Below, in pieces: positions 43,889 to 56,350 of a DNA stretch of 64,000 nt; the first letter of the stretch is position 1; each line of letters opens with the position of its first letter. The stretch covers positions 1,219,077 through 1,283,076 of the forward strand of contig ONZQ02000005.1 of NCBI GenBank assembly GCA_900312665.1, written 5' to 3'. Both the position numbers and the translations under genes were made by a program. The notes beneath the pieces were generated by a model. That model saw only the letters and a list, made by a program, of their open reading frames with translations. It searched no databases and was not told where the DNA came from. The DNA is from Cephalotrichum gorgonifer. Lineage: Eukaryota > Ascomycota > Sordariomycetes > Microascales > Microascaceae.

Positions 43889-45630
43889 TCAGTAGTCTAT
43901 CCTTTCGCAGCGACAACAGGCAGGGAATCTTGACAATACGGAGGGCCACGGAGAAAATCCTGGGAACGGAACCTCCAACACGAACCTTGCGTAGAGTGTC
44001 CAGGCGTTCGGAATGCACGTATCCAGACATGCCTCGGCAGAAATCGAGAACGAAACATAAGCATCGAAAAACTTCGAGCAGAACAGGAGCTGCGATGGAT
44101 CTGCGCGTCCCGACTCGACCGTTTGGTGAACAGCGGGCCAGTAGATGGACGCCCGGTAAGCCGAGTACTGCATCTGCAGGAATTGCGCTGACGGTAGCTC
44201 CGGGACATCTGCGGCACTGAATGGATGTCGGTTGAAGCAGAGAGATGGGGGAAGGTACTGGTACCACTGCTCAAGCTGAAGCTCAAGTTCATTGGCAATG
44301 ATCGGCGCGTACTGAAGTCCGCCACCCGTCCAATTGCTCATCGACTTAGTGCAGCGTCGAAGCATTCTCTGCATGGCGATCTCGGCCATGAAGTACGAGA
44401 GTACTTCTGCTGAGTGGCTGTCTGTGATGTAACTTTGTGGTGATGCGGTGTTTGTCCCTGGGGAAGCAGTTGCTGGCCTTCCAAAATGCCATGTTTCATC
44501 GGCTGTTGGGAGTTGAAGATGTTGGTCGTACTTCCAAATACCACTTTCTGCAAGATCGAGCTGGGCTCCAAGCTCACTCTCGATGAGGATGACTGCCCAA
44601 CAGGCCCGCCTCAGGGCTTCCAGCTGGTGTGTATCGTCTTCATACAGACGGCTTTTGAGCATGTTCTGAGCTCGAACGGAGGCGATCATTATATAATCGT
44701 GTGCTTGGCATGGGCGAACGAGACAGAGGTAGTAGAGACTGAAGAGAATTTGGCATTGAAGGCCAATGATGCTATAATCAGCCATGGCCTCGGCGAAATA
44801 AGAAGTTGCACGCTCGAAGTACTGCATACCGGCCCTGATTTCTAGTCCCGCCGTTGGTAGTGGTGCCTGCTGCACTAATGAGCCAATGGCTAGTACGAGC
44901 ATCGTCAAGCATGTGTGGGATCCTGGCTGGTTGGCGAAGCCATTGCTTGACTTGTAGAGAAGCTCATTGAAATCGGCATCCGAGAGGATTGGGTACCACC
45001 TGTGAACCTTGTCGGAAAACGCCGCTAGGGCAGAGGTAACTTGCTCTGATGGTAGCATGAAAAGCTCGGGTGACCAGCCGGCTGTAGTCGAGTCCGCGGC
45101 AGGGCTGTGTCTCTCCATATTCACTAGCCATGCGTTGGTGTCGTGCCGAAGTCCCAGAAACTCCATCATGGAGGGGCTCTGAATAGCCATTACTGGGAAG
45201 TCTAAACTTGTGTCCACGTTACCGCTGTCGGGGGTAGTGGCAGCACCCGAAGTGTGTTGAATACACAGTGGCTGCTGAGGAGTCTGTGGGCTGAGCCGTG
45301 GAGGGGTGCCATGCTTTCCGGTAACCCCCTGACCTGAAAGCAGAAACTCCGACAGATGATCTAGTCGTTCCTTGATTGCCAAGATGTCCCCCTCGAGCCT
45401 AAAAGATACCATACTCTAGTTGGGATGCCTAGCTCCAATCCGAAAGGTATTCCAGGGCTGTAAACGTATGCTTACCTTGTGGGAGGCGGTTCAGGGGCCG
45501 ATCGATAGATGCAAACGCCATTGCGAGCTTGACAGAAACCGCACTTTGGCTGTTGGCCATCACACCGAGTCCTCCGCTCTCTGCAGATGTCGCATGCAAC
45601 GGCCGACCTCTTCCGATGGTAATCTCCCAT
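43889..45630 (-). CDS. Zn2Cys6 transcription factor
   Basis: A 554-residue nuclear regulator. Exon 1 (45630-45476) encodes MGDYHRKRSAVAC and the zinc cluster CX2CX6CX6CX2CX6C (C13, C16, C23, C30, C33, C40). A 77-bp intron leads to exon 2 (45398-43889), starting RLEGDILAIKERLDHLSEFL, a coiled linker. The fungal-specific middle homology region spans about residues 150-420 (FSDKVHRWYPILSDADFNELL, ...ARRACWAVILIESEL-type motif). The N-terminal exon is short and easily missed because the exon 2 frame opens with its own ATG at 45412. The last 35 residues may include an unrecognised intron. Target genes are unknown. A G14 tract lies 23 bp upstream of the start codon. Confidence 0.87.
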
Positions 45631-45652
45631 TTCCCATGCTTGGTTTCCAAAT

Positions 45653-45682
45653 GGGGGGGGGGGGGGTCGGTGGGGCGGTGGG
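45653..45682. repeat. G14-led quadruplex-prone tract
   Basis: G14 (45653-45666) followed by TCGG-T-GGGG-C-GGTGGG on the + strand, 23 bp upstream of the minus-strand regulator's start, so probably in its 5' UTR or core promoter. Confidence 0.75.
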
Positions 45683-46967
45683 AATTGGAAAGATTGAGAA
45701 ACGCCTCAGTGCAAGAACACCCGGGTATGGGGAGCCGCGGAGTCGTGGAGTCGGGACGACATAGATATATCCCAGAGGCAAGCGGAAGACCTCGCTTAGA
45801 TTATAGAGTTCTTATGCCTTGTTATGCTTCACTCTGAGCGTGGCGCGAGATGGTCTAGTCATGTTGACACCGTCATCTGTAATGGGCTTGGCCGGAGACT
45901 GCTGGTCACGGATGCAAACAGGGGGTTAGATCCCACGTCCCAAGAAGGGAGGAGAATCATGTCAAGCTGTAGGGGCGTGTGGCGCCTCCGAACGTTTCGG
46001 TACGAACACTCATGGTGAGTGATCGGACCTCATGGGAGATTAGAGCTGCAGGGGCAAGCATGTCCCTGCCACGTGGAAGGTCCCATCAGATCAGCTCATT
46101 CTCTAAGCAGCCAGTATCGACAAGGCCGACTACCTCCTTCCATGCATCGGATGCATGGCAGCCTCTTTCACTACCATCCCTCAAAGTCTGACTTCAGTGA
46201 AGGAGTGCTTCCTGAGTTGCTAGATCAGCGGGGCGCCGGAGACGCCGATCGGCCAACCCCGTCATGTCCCACTGTAACGTCAGGTCGAGGGTTTATTCTC
46301 GCGATCAGTTACCTTGGTGGAGGTTGCTCGCAGAAGGAAACCCTAAGAAGCACCTACTCCAGCACTTAGAAGAAGTTCAAGCCTTGCATTAAACCAGATA
46401 TTTTCGGTCTTGCCAGCTCTATCCTGAGACTTGCTTCCACCTTTTCTTCATGAGCCTTCTTCTTACTAACCCCTCTATCAAAAAAGACCCCTTTCTACTG
46501 GTGATTGCGGGTCAAATGTAACTGACGTTCAGGTAATGTGGTTGTCTACCTCTCTGAAGCCTCTGGCCAAGTATCATGCCCCGCATTCGGTATCCTTATT
46601 GCCCCAACTTGACTGGAACTATTGAAGTGCCGCGCCTGCCGCCGCACTGGTCAGCCCGCAAAGTCGGGGCCCCCTGGGAACTTTACAAAACTCGAGTGGC
46701 GATACGTCGTTTTCTCGACAAGATATTTGGGAAGGAACAGCTAAGCTGTCCATTGAGTTTCAAAAACCAATGGATGCCATTTTACTATTGTCGGTGCGGG
46801 GTGGTGGAGGCAACTCACGTCCCCCCATGTCATCATGGGAGCGTGCCGCTTTCACCGTCGAGGTTGCAGTGCGGAGTAATACATTAGTGCCTGCCATCAT
46901 GGATCGTGTGATGTGTGGGGGAGGGTGTGCATCTATGAAGGGCCAGCTTTGAGAAGGAATATGAAGG

Positions 46968-47011
46968 TTCTAGCGTCTTTCTAGCGTCGTTCTAGCGTCG
47001 TTCTAGTGTCG
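46968..47011. repeat. Four tandem 11-bp units
   Basis: TTCTAGCGTCG repeated four times head to tail (units at 46968, 46979, 46990, 47001; the first and last each differ by one base). An inverted copy of ten bases lies at 47750-47759. Confidence 0.85.
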
Positions 47012-47439
47012 AGCTAATGCCACATGGCGATCTATGTCCGTTCTTGGGGCGGTGCCCCACTTCAGCCCAAGTCTCGCCTTGGAATGAATGGATCTAGTAC
47101 CAAGTGAGGTGTCGATTTTTCGGCACCTGGATTTTGTGGAGATACTGTATTAAACATGAAACTGAACGATGGGGTGATATTGCTAACGCAGATGTGAGTC
47201 GCCCGATAGGTAAATGGGTAGTAGTATTTGAGCTAGTGCTGCAATGTTTCGGGGCCTCCGGTTGGGCGTAGAAGACCACCAGGTAAGCCGGCCTGCGAAC
47301 ATGCTCTTCATGGCGGGTCTCCGATGCCCCGAGGAGAGTGGGTGGGTACGAGACTTCTTGCGGGAGATTGGCACCTGGTCCCCCTAAATGCCATTACATC
47401 GTCGTTATGGTCGCCGACTACCTTACAAGGTGGATTTAT

Positions 47440-47670
47440 CCTGGGTCGTCTGCAGTTAGAGTCTTCACATCTTTCGGATGTGGCAGACAGAGACAATTCA
47501 AACATTAAGGATGCTGGAACTCTGTGACCGATACGATATCAATGCACCCGTAAGCAATGTACTAAGATGGGGAAGGGCTGCAGTGGTTGGCAGGGGATAA
47601 TCTCATCACCTGCATGGCACGCATGGTCCCTTGCTGAAGCAAAGTACATTGCAGCAGCGGTGAATGTAGG
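47440..47670 (+). mobile_element. Possible copia-like RNase H remnant
   Basis: Two short in-frame islands recall the Ty1/copia integrase-RT-RNase H end: SDVADRDN near 47470 (compare SDADWAGDxDN) and WSLAEAKYIAAA at 47624-47659 (compare LSTAEAEYIAA). They are in different frames with stops between, and no LTR was recognised. This rests on motif resemblance only. Confidence 0.35.
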
Positions 47671-48168
47671 AGGAGAGGAGAGAACCTGGTCGGGAATACG
47701 GCATGCACCAAGAATAGAAATGGATCACCAGAAGTGGAGTTTCTAGAATGACGCTAGAACATCTCTTCCAGGGCTTCATATTCTTCTCGGAGCTCGCGAG
47801 ATAGACAGAGGCCCACCCTTCCCCGCCTTTCGCTTTACGTGCGCACTCCCTGCGACATACCCCGCCCTCCTTCCCTGACATGAGGCTCTGGGGCAGGAAT
47901 ACGCATTACCCAGTCTTCTCTGTATGAATTCGGATCTTCCCTGGCATCAATGCCATTGTAGGTTAGTCTAAGTATTGCTAGTCGTGTCTTGGGCCTCTAT
48001 CGCGTGCTGGCTTGTACGTACGGCGGCTCGGGATGTCCCCGTTTCCTTTTACGCAACTTCCCAGCCCCGGCTCTTCCCCACGTGTCCCAAATCCATCCTA
48101 CCGTCCGCTCAGGTATCATAAGTCTTTTGTCTAGCGTGGGTCACAAAACTGCGTGTACGACGAAAATC

Positions 48169-48174
48169 TATAAA
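48169..48174 (+). promoter_or_regulatory. TATA box of the inulinase gene
   Basis: TATAAA, 130 bp upstream of the ATG, followed by a long CT-rich leader (CCTCCTCATCC-like). Confidence 0.6.
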
Positions 48175-48298
48175 GTCACCAAGAACGCGCCCCAGAAAGT
48201 GTCAATAACCACTCCTCTCTTCGTTCGACCCCATCAACCTCCTCATCCAATCTATATCTGTTTTTATCACCTTCATACTCCAACCTTCATCCACTCCA

Positions 48299-49970
48299 AT
48301 GGCCATTACAGCGCCCTATGTTCGCCGCGTCCTGGCTCTAGGGCTTTGCATAATCCAGGCCGTGTCTGCCCAGGACTATACTGAAGCCTATCGGCCTCAG
48401 TATCACTTTACTCCTGCCGAAAACTGGATGAACGACCCGAATGGCCTGCTCTATTACAATGAGCTATACCATTTCTTTTATCAGTATAACCCGGGTGGCT
48501 CGACATGGGGAGCTATGTCCTGGGGTCATGCAACCAGCACGGATTTGATCCACTGGGAGCATCAGCCCGTTGCGCTTCTCGCACGCGGATTTCCGGATGA
48601 GATCACGGAGATGTACTTCTCCGGCTCCACGGTTGCAGACGTCAATAACACGAGCGGTTTCGGCGCCGATGGAGAGATCCCCCTCATTGCCATTTACACC
48701 TCTCATGTAAGCATTCGTTCTCAGTGTCGCCTTTCTATATGGATAGAGCACATCCTGACAGGGCTTTTACAATTAGTACACAGTGGCTCAAACCCTGCCC
48801 AGCGGAAAGTCGGTGCAGGCGAATCAGCAATCTCAGTCAATCGCCTACAGCCTTGACGAAGGAATTACGTGGACTACGTTTGATGCTGGAAATCCCGTGA
48901 TCCATGAACCTCCGGCGGAATATGCGGACCAGGTCTTGGAGTTCCGCGACCCAGCCGTCTTCTGGCATGGACCTAGTGGCAAGTGGGTCGCAGTGGTCTC
49001 CTTGACAAAAGTCCACAAGCTGCTCATTTACACCTCCGACAATCTCAGAGATTGGGATCAGGTTAGCGAGTTCGGCCCAGTGAACGCCGTCGGCGGGTTG
49101 TGGGAGTGCCCCAGCCTCTTCCCGCTTCCCCTGGACGGAGATGAAGGGGAGAAGTGGGTTGCCCAGATCGGCCTCAACCCCGGAGGGCCGCCCGGGACCC
49201 CTGGCTCGGGGACGCAGTATGTCGTGGGGCAATTCGACGGAACAACCTTCACGGCGGACCCTGAGAGCGTACAGCAGACGAACTGGGTTGACTATGGACC
49301 GGACTTCTACGCGGCCATCACCTTTGGCGGGATGCCTGTTAACAATCGGGTCAATCTCGCGTGGATGAATAACTGGAAATACGCGGAGAAGATCCCGACT
49401 GAGCCCTGGCGGAGCGCCGCCAGCATCCCCCGGAGGCTGTCGCTCAGAACGATTGACGAGAAAGCGACTCTCGTGCAGGAACCTGTTCTAGAGGAGGGGA
49501 AGAAGGGCCGGACCCGGCGCTGGCGCAGCGTGCCGGCTGGTACTACGCCGCTGAACTTTACTGGAAAGACTCTGGATGTCACTCTGTCGTTTTCCGAGTC
49601 GGAGGCGACCGAGTTTGGCATTGTGGTTCGGGCTACGTCGGATTTGAGCGTGCAGACCCGTGTTGGGTACGACTTTACCACCGGTCAACTGTTCATCGAT
49701 AGAACGTTGTCGGGGGATGTTGGATTCGACGAGTCGTTTGCAGCTGTGTATCATGCCCCACTGGCTCCGAAGGATGGCATTATCACGATGCGCGTTCTCG
49801 TTGACTGGTCCTCGGTGGAGGTCTTTGGAGGGGCGGGAGAAGTCGCTTTGACTGCTCAGATCTTCCCGACCGACGACGCCATCTATACTCGGCTCTTCTC
49901 GACGGACGGGAATACTAGCGGCGTTAAGCTCAACGTGCGTCAGGTAGAATCGGTGTGGGGAACGCAGTGA
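48299..49970 (+). CDS. inuE: Exo-inulinase/fructan hydrolase (GH32)
   Basis: Secreted glycoside hydrolase family 32 enzyme of 533 residues that releases fructose from inulin, levan or sucrose ends. Exons 48299-48706 and 48777-49970; the 70-bp intron falls between IYTSH and YTVAQ, the usual exo-inulinase position from memory. The signal peptide covers residues 1-24 (ends VSA/QD). Catalytic residues are nucleophile D46 in WMNDPNG, transition-state D194 in EFRDP and acid/base E246 in WECPSLF. The C-terminal beta-sandwich includes VDWSSVEVFGG. Several Asn-x-Ser/Thr sites indicate glycosylation. Invertase cannot be excluded; the length and YTSHYT loop favour exo-inulinase. Induction by fructans is known for the family but no AraR/InuR site was identified. 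Confidence 0.93.
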
Positions 49971-51246
49971 GGCAATTGTGATTTGCCAATTGAGGGGAAA
50001 GGAGACCCTCCGGAAGACCGCGCTGGGGAACGAATCTAGAAATTTCGGAGATGATGTCTGTGGCCGGAGCCACTTGAGGCTTGGGCTACTCGGGGGCTAG
50101 CACCATCCGTGTGAGGGAGCGAGACAGCGGATATGGGCCGGAGGATATTTTTCAGGACACTCATTACCTGTAGAGGTCTTTTGTTTCACTTCTTTGGATG
50201 TTTTGGTGATCAATTAAGTAAACATTTCTACATGAACTGCATACAGGTTGCTCCCAGTGATGAAAACACTGCTCTATATCACACGGACATGGCATACAAT
50301 GTTGCTGTCTTCGTAGGTATCCATGGGACTTGAAGCATTTCCGCAGTTAACAACGGGAAAGAATGGCTTTCGAGTTTCATGCAGGTCCTCGACCGTAAAC
50401 GGAGACGAGCATACTATCCACGGCGTACGGGGCTCATCACTATCTACACACCATTCCTTCATCCTCTTCTGGATTGGGCCCAGGCTTGGTAGAGGAGGTC
50501 TATGCATACAACAGCACGGCCCGCCAATCACTTAAGATGATTTCAGGATCTGGAGAATTGATGTCTGTGGGTACTCTGTGTGCCTGAGGGATTTCCCTCC
50601 CGGTCGAGTGTCAGAGTCGTTGATTTCGGTCGTCTAAATCCCTACCCTACCAGCTGCCCAGAGTCAAGATGCCCCTCATCCTCCGAATAGTACACTAAGT
50701 GGGGCTGGGTCGCCAACTTGGGCAATAGCTTCGCGGAGGCCGTGGCTGGCTCCGCGAACCCTGCAACGCTAATTTTGTTCATTGATGTCACACTTGGTGG
50801 GGCGCAGTGGATGGGGAGGGAAAAGTGGTCCGTTCGGAGAGCTCCACCTCGGTAAACGCCATGGGTTTGGGGGTAACTGTGATGAATTCCCGAAGAGTGG
50901 GTGCCGAGTCCGGGGTGGGTGGGAAACTTGGCACCTGGGGTAGTAGTGCGGTAGTCGATGCAACATGGCATGTTGACTAGCTGGGTTTGGTCACTTGCAT
51001 CAAAGGCAATAAATATTGGCGTCACCTTGCCAATACCCCGCATGGTTTACGACTACGGGGGTGTGGAAGAGTAAGACATCGGCCGTGGCCCACTTGTGTA
51101 CTTTAGTTTACTTATTCCTTCCAGCTTTGAACACAACTCCCCACAAACCTCGACTACCTCCCCCGCAAGTAGGAGCTCGGCATCTATTGTTTTTGTGGCT
51201 CTCTGCTCTGCTCGCCCACCCAAGAAGCGCCACTGAAGTCGTCGAA
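49971..51246. other. Intergenic, no recognised gene
   Basis: Frames on both strands around 50270-51043 lack domains. The right end is presumably the promoter of the membrane protein. Confidence 0.5.
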
Positions 51247-52432
51247 ATGGGCGACACAACAGCTGCTGAACAGCTTAAGCCGTCAGTCGCCAGCAGGCTG
51301 ACACTTGAGGCATGGTCGCAGGGCTTCATGATCGGTGCTTTGGTCATCATGTGCGGAATTACGCTGGCGAACATGCGACGGGGCGTCCTGCTACACAAGC
51401 TCATCTTGATCGAGGTACGGCTACATATCCTTTCGACCAAAAAGCCTTAAACTTCTATGAAAGATTTGTTTGTACAGTACAGTCCAGCTGATTCAATGAT
51501 CACGACCCCACTCGCAGCTTCTGCTTGCCGTTCCTAATGGTTTTTTTATGTTCCTCGACCCTCCTGCCTGGGGCTGGTTTCTCTCGTCCACCGTCATTCC
51601 GCTCATCGCGTCATGGACGCTCCACAACATCATCGCGTGGATGAAGACAAAGCCGTTCCTCGGACGCCGGGGCAACATCATCTATATTGGCAGCGTCCTG
51701 CTGGCCCAGCCCTACTGGGTGCTGGAGATTTACGCGAATTTCGCCTACTTCAATGGCCGCGACAGCCGCCTCTTCCTTGCGACGCGGCCGTATGAAGGCG
51801 TTCTACGGTACTTGACGCCCTCTCCGTGTTTTACCCCCGTGTTACAGTTGTGCTGACGTTTGTGGCGGCGTAGGGATCCGTGGTGGATATTCACAATCTA
51901 CAATCTCTTCTGGAATATCAAGTATCGTTACGAGCTTGGGTTTATGGAGATCGTCCGGGTGTCCCCACGCTTTGGCATCTTACTCCTCTGCATGAGTCTC
52001 AGCGTTATCAGCATCATCGTGGACATCTTGTCCGTTACCCCCGTGATACCTATTGGAGTTATCAACCCGTTTTGGAAATTTGCGTTCGTCTTCAAGTGCT
52101 TCACGGACAGCATTATCCTCGATGACTTCAAGGCAGCCTTGGATAAGCTCAGCCGGCATCATATGTCCCAGATACTCCCTTTTAACATCCTGGAGAAGAC
52201 GGCATCGGCACGGGGTTCCGCCTCGTCTCAAAATGATTGGGGGTGGCCTGGGAACTATGACGGGGTTTTAGATAAAAAACCGGCTTCCGAGGTTGCCAGG
52301 GTTTCTAGGCCAACGTGTACGGAGCTTCGCGATGTTGGCGGTCTTTGCACTCCATCTCCGGTCGTTGTCCAGCACATTGAGAACAGGGCATCTGGGGAGG
52401 GAGATGCTGGTTCTGGTTTTAAGTTTACCTGA
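51247..52432 (+). CDS. Multi-spanning integral membrane protein, unknown function
   Basis: A 338-residue protein. Exons: 51247-51414, 51518-51807, 51874-52432. About seven hydrophobic helices (MIGALVIMCGITLAN, LLAVPNGFFMFL, FLSSTVIPLIASWTL, IIYIGSVLLAQPYWVL, WIFTIYNLFWNI, ILLLCMSLSVISIIVDIL, FWKFAFVFKCFTDSII) are followed by a polar cytosolic tail rich in Ser/Gly. The layout (short loops, W/P-rich FLDPPAWGWF) matches a conserved fungal integral membrane family seen in ascomycetes, with an Asp-containing TM7-like segment ending IILDDFKAAL. It has a receptor-like topology, but no ligand or signalling motif supports a GPCR call. Confidence 0.78.
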
Positions 52433-54425
52433 ATTTGATGGATGGCATCAAAAGCTTGCCTGGCGTTATTCTGTTTCAAAAAGAGCCTTTTGTGTTGGTT
52501 CGCCTTGTATCTGTGTTATACGGTAGGCTCGACGGACTGGAGCATTGTTGAGTAGTATATCAAGTGGCTCGCCGCACCGAAGACCAAGAGAAGTGAGCGC
52601 AGCTGTCTTTAAGCGTGTGGCAAACCCTTCCTTCTCCGGGCCTTCTGATTACGCGCGAGCCCAGGTTGTCTGAAGCATCGACCGAGACAAGGGAAGGGGC
52701 AGGCAGGGAGGCCCACGTGTCAGCATACGGGTCCTTGATATGCCAGATGGGTCATACCATTGTGCTCCGTAACCTGATGAAGAGACCAGGCTTCTGACTC
52801 GGGGACGCCGAGCCGTCGTAATAGTCCGTGTGGTACCATCCCCACCACGATGCCACCATAGAAGAGAAGCTGCTTTTCGCCGAACGGAAAGAGGTAGAGA
52901 CATCAGAGAGATTGGTTCCATCTACAAGGTACAAGACGCAGGCGCGGGGCCAAGGAAGAGGAAAGGGACTAGCCGCCTTCTACAGGCTGAAAGTTCCCGA
53001 TTACGCGAATCCAACCTAAAGCTGACACCATACATTTTGACCGATTCTGGGATGGCCCGCCCGTCGCCTCCCAACCGACTGTCCCCACCTTCTCCCACGC
53101 TGATACTTGTACATTTCATGGTACGATCCACCCTCGCAGCCCCGCCCCCCCATATTCGGAACCGATCATATTCCCACACCCCTCCTCCCAGCCTATTAAT
53201 CCCTCCCCTGCCCCCCACCCCCAAACCCCTCATTTCTCGGGGGCGGTTCGGCCATACCCATTAGCCCAAGCGCTCCAAAGCGAAGTTGATCCATCCTATG
53301 CTTCGGTTTTGGACTTTAACAGTTAGAGCCTGCCTTAGTGCGGGCGGCAGTGATGACGGTAGACCAAGAATATAAGGTTCAAGGTTGCAGGATCGAGTGA
53401 CCGAATATTCAACCTTCCATCTTTGGTTGGTCGATCGGCAGTACTCATGCCACAGAAAACTCTAGAAGACCTTCTAGAAGGTAAGCTGCATGTGCAACTA
53501 GCTCGACCACGTCCGACCCCGTCCAATCCTGCGTGTCATCCTCTGAGTTCCCCACACCTCTCCTCTCATCTCATTCTAGCGAGGGGGCCTCGCTGCCAGG
53601 CAAAATTAGCTCAAGATCCCTGGCCTGGGAGCAAATGCTACCCTAAATATCAGGGCACTGATGCTCCTTGTCAAAGCCACAGTAACATCGTAGGGAGAGC
53701 TGCTCTACTTCACAATCCTCGGGCGTCCGACCTTCCCCATTCGGGTAATCGACCCGCAGCCCTCACCGTGCTAAGGAGGATACGCCGTGCGGCGACCAGG
53801 TATTGATCATCCCGAGCCTCCCGACTCCGCGTAGTGGGCCGGCGTTTACAGGGCGCGATTGGCAAAGGATCTTGCTAAACGAAAATGCAGGGGGTTCGGG
53901 ATGCCCGATAGCTAGTGGCAGTATGTAGAAAGTGATGTTGGGGCCATTGACGAGTACAACTGGGTTCAGAATCTCGTGGGGGTTTACAGCCATTGGATGT
54001 CCTTGGATGCTATACGCCCGTTCTAGACAAGGTATCGTGTTATTGCCCATGATGAAGTGGGCCAGGTGGCGACGCGCAAGGTCGGTGAGGCCTAGGCTAG
54101 TGGAAGTTGTCCTAGCTTCCATCAGCAGTGGATACTCCATTGGATTGTCTCGCTCGAGTATCGCAGTGCTGAAAGGGCACGCTTTGAAGGGCTGCTGTCG
54201 TGCCCCTGAAAGCTATTCGGTGACCCCGAATGGAGCAATAACTTTCCAGCTCTGTGAGATAGTTTTACAGATATAAAAGGGCAGCGTTCCTGTCTCTGTA
54301 TTGACATCTCTACATTGTTCCATCTCACATGCCTCGGACCTCTCCTCTTCTCAGTACCGTTCTCCACTTCCAATTCTACTCTGTCAACACCGATACTGAA
54401 AATCCTCTGTCGAGCTTCTCTCAAG
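52433..54425. other. 2-kb intergenic stretch
   Basis: No supported gene. A TTCTAGAA palindrome near 53472 (within CTAGAAGACCTTCTAGAAG) resembles a heat-shock element array, and a C-rich block lies around 53140-53230. Frames at 53763-54140 have no known domain. Confidence 0.45.
54272..54278 (+). promoter_or_regulatory. TATA box of the hexose transporter gene
   Basis: TATAAAA, 154 bp upstream of the chosen ATG (54426). Confidence 0.55.
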
Positions 54426-56350
54426 ATGGGATTCCTCGAGAGCATCTCCCTATCTCGGCCCAAAGGTGTGGAAGGCAAGACATGGCCTGCCATCGCCGTG
54501 GGTTTATTCGTTGCCTTCGGTGGTGTCCTCTTCGGGTGAGTTATATGATCCTGCTAGACTCAGTATTGTTGAGGCCACCCGAGCTAACTGTCTTCGAATT
54601 GCGTAGGTACGATACTGGTACAATCAGTGGAATCCTGGCTATGCCCTACTGGCAACGGCTCTTTAGTACAGGCTACGTCGATGCCGAGGGGAATCCCAAC
54701 ATCACCGCCTCCCAGGAGTCGGCGATTGTGTCTATTCTTTCCGCCGGCACATTCTTTGGCGCCCTCGCCTCACCATTCCTGGCAGACCGTCTTGGTCGCC
54801 GACTGGGCTTGGTCATCTCTACTTGGGTTTTTAATCTGGGTGTTGTGTTGCATACTGTTGCTACGGCCATTCCAATGTTCCTGGCTGGTCGCTTCTTTGC
54901 TGGCCTTGGTGTTGGTTTGATATCCGCAATGGGTGAGTTTCGATTCCGCGCATTCGGTCTTGCAATTACGTTACTTTTAAAAGCCAAAAGGAAGCCACCT
55001 ACTGACAGGCATTTCTTTTTCCAGTCCCATTATATCAGTCTGAAACAGCTCCTAAATGGATTCGCGGTTTCATCGTTGGCGCATATCAATGGGCTATTAC
55101 TATCGGACTCCTCCTTGCAGCCCTTGTCAATAATGCTACCTCCAACCGAAATGACACCGGGTCATATCGTATCCCTATTGCCATTCAACTGGCATGGTCG
55201 CTCATACTCTTCGTTGGAATGCTTATCCTCCCTGAGACGCCTCGGTACCTGATTAAGAGGGATCAAGTCGAAAAGGCTGCCCAAGCACTCAGCTATCTTC
55301 GACGCCTTCCAACCGACCACGAAGCAATTGCAGCAGAGTTAGCCGAGGTCCAGGCCAGTCATGAGACGGAGATGAGCACGGAAAAGGGCTCCTATCTCGA
55401 CTGTTTCAGGCCCCCCGTTCTCAAGAGGCAACTTACTGGTATGGGGTTGCAAGCACTACAGCAGCTCACCGGTATGTTCGGATCCTACAATCCCGTGGTC
55501 CTACAAACTCCGCCCCTCCCATAATCCTGACTTGGGAGTGCCACCCGAGTCATGGTTCCGTTGTGTCGGTCTCCATTCTAGCACGCAAGACTGATGAGTC
55601 TCTTCTATAGGAATCAATTTCATATTCTACTACGGCACCAAGTATTTCCAAAACTCCGGCGTCTCCAGCGGATTTGTGGTCCAGATGATCACCTCGGCCA
55701 TCAATGTTGCCTCGACCATTCCGGGAATGTATGCTGTCGACAGGTGGGGCCGCCGGCCACTCCTCCTCTGGGGCGCTGTCGGGATGTGTGTCTCCCAGCT
55801 TGTCGTCGCTGTCTGCGGTACTGTGTCTTCAGGCCAGCGCGCCAACGGAGAGATCTTTGTGACGAGCGTCGCAGGCCAGAAGGCTGCCGTGGCCTTTGTC
55901 TGCATCTACATCTTCTTCTTTGCCTCGACATGGGGCCCTCTTGCTTGGGTTGTTACCGGCGAGATTTTCCCTCTCAGGACCCGCGCGAAGTCTCTTAGCA
56001 TTACGACAGCAACGAATTGGCTCTTGAATTGGGCGATTGCTTATTCAACCCCCTATCTTGTCAATTATGGAGATGGATATGCTAATTTGCAGTCGAAGAT
56101 CTTTTTTGTATGGTTTGGTGCCTGCTTCCTCTGCATCCTCTTCGTCTATCTCATGATTTACGAGACCAAGGGGCTTAGCCTTGAGCAGGTTGATCAGTTG
56201 TATGAAGAGATTAGGGATGCGCGGCAGTCAACGAAATGGAAGCCCACGGACACTGGAGATCTTGGGGTTAAGGGGGACGGCCGCGAGGTTTCGGCATCTA
56301 CTCACGAAGAGGCTGCGATTCAGGGGCGTTCTCTGGGGGAGAAGAACTGA
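54426..56350 (+). CDS. MFS hexose transporter (SP family)
   Basis: A 540-residue 12-TM plasma-membrane sugar carrier. Exons: 54426-54535, 54607-54932, 55025-55471, 55611-56350. Family motifs are FGGVLFGYDTGTISGI, DRLGRRLGL, GLGVGLISAMVPLYQSETAPKWIRG, PETPRYLIKR after TM6, QQLTGINFIFYYG in TM7, DRWGRRPLLLWG and YETKGLSLEQVDQLY at the end of TM12. ATG 54426 gives the standard short N-terminus (MGFLESISLSRPKG); upstream ATGs in the same area are out of frame. It is closest in character to fungal glucose/monosaccharide transporters of the Hxt/Mst type. The nearby inulinase would supply fructose, but a functional link is inference. Confidence 0.93.

Larger units (their letters stand above)
45631..48298. 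other. 2.7-kb gene desert with repeats
   Basis: Contains the G-rich tract upstream of the regulator, an 11-bp tandem array, a weak retrotransposon trace and the inulinase promoter (separate entries). A 103-codon + frame at 46576-46887 shows no known domain. Confidence 0.5.

Noticed and set aside
43547..43933. 128-codon plus-strand frame
   Set aside because: Plausible codon use but no domain or promoter, and it overlaps the end of a supported gene on the other strand.
53456..53482. Heat-shock-element-like TTCTAGAA palindromes
   Set aside because: No nearby supported gene start; isolated match is not enough for a regulatory call.
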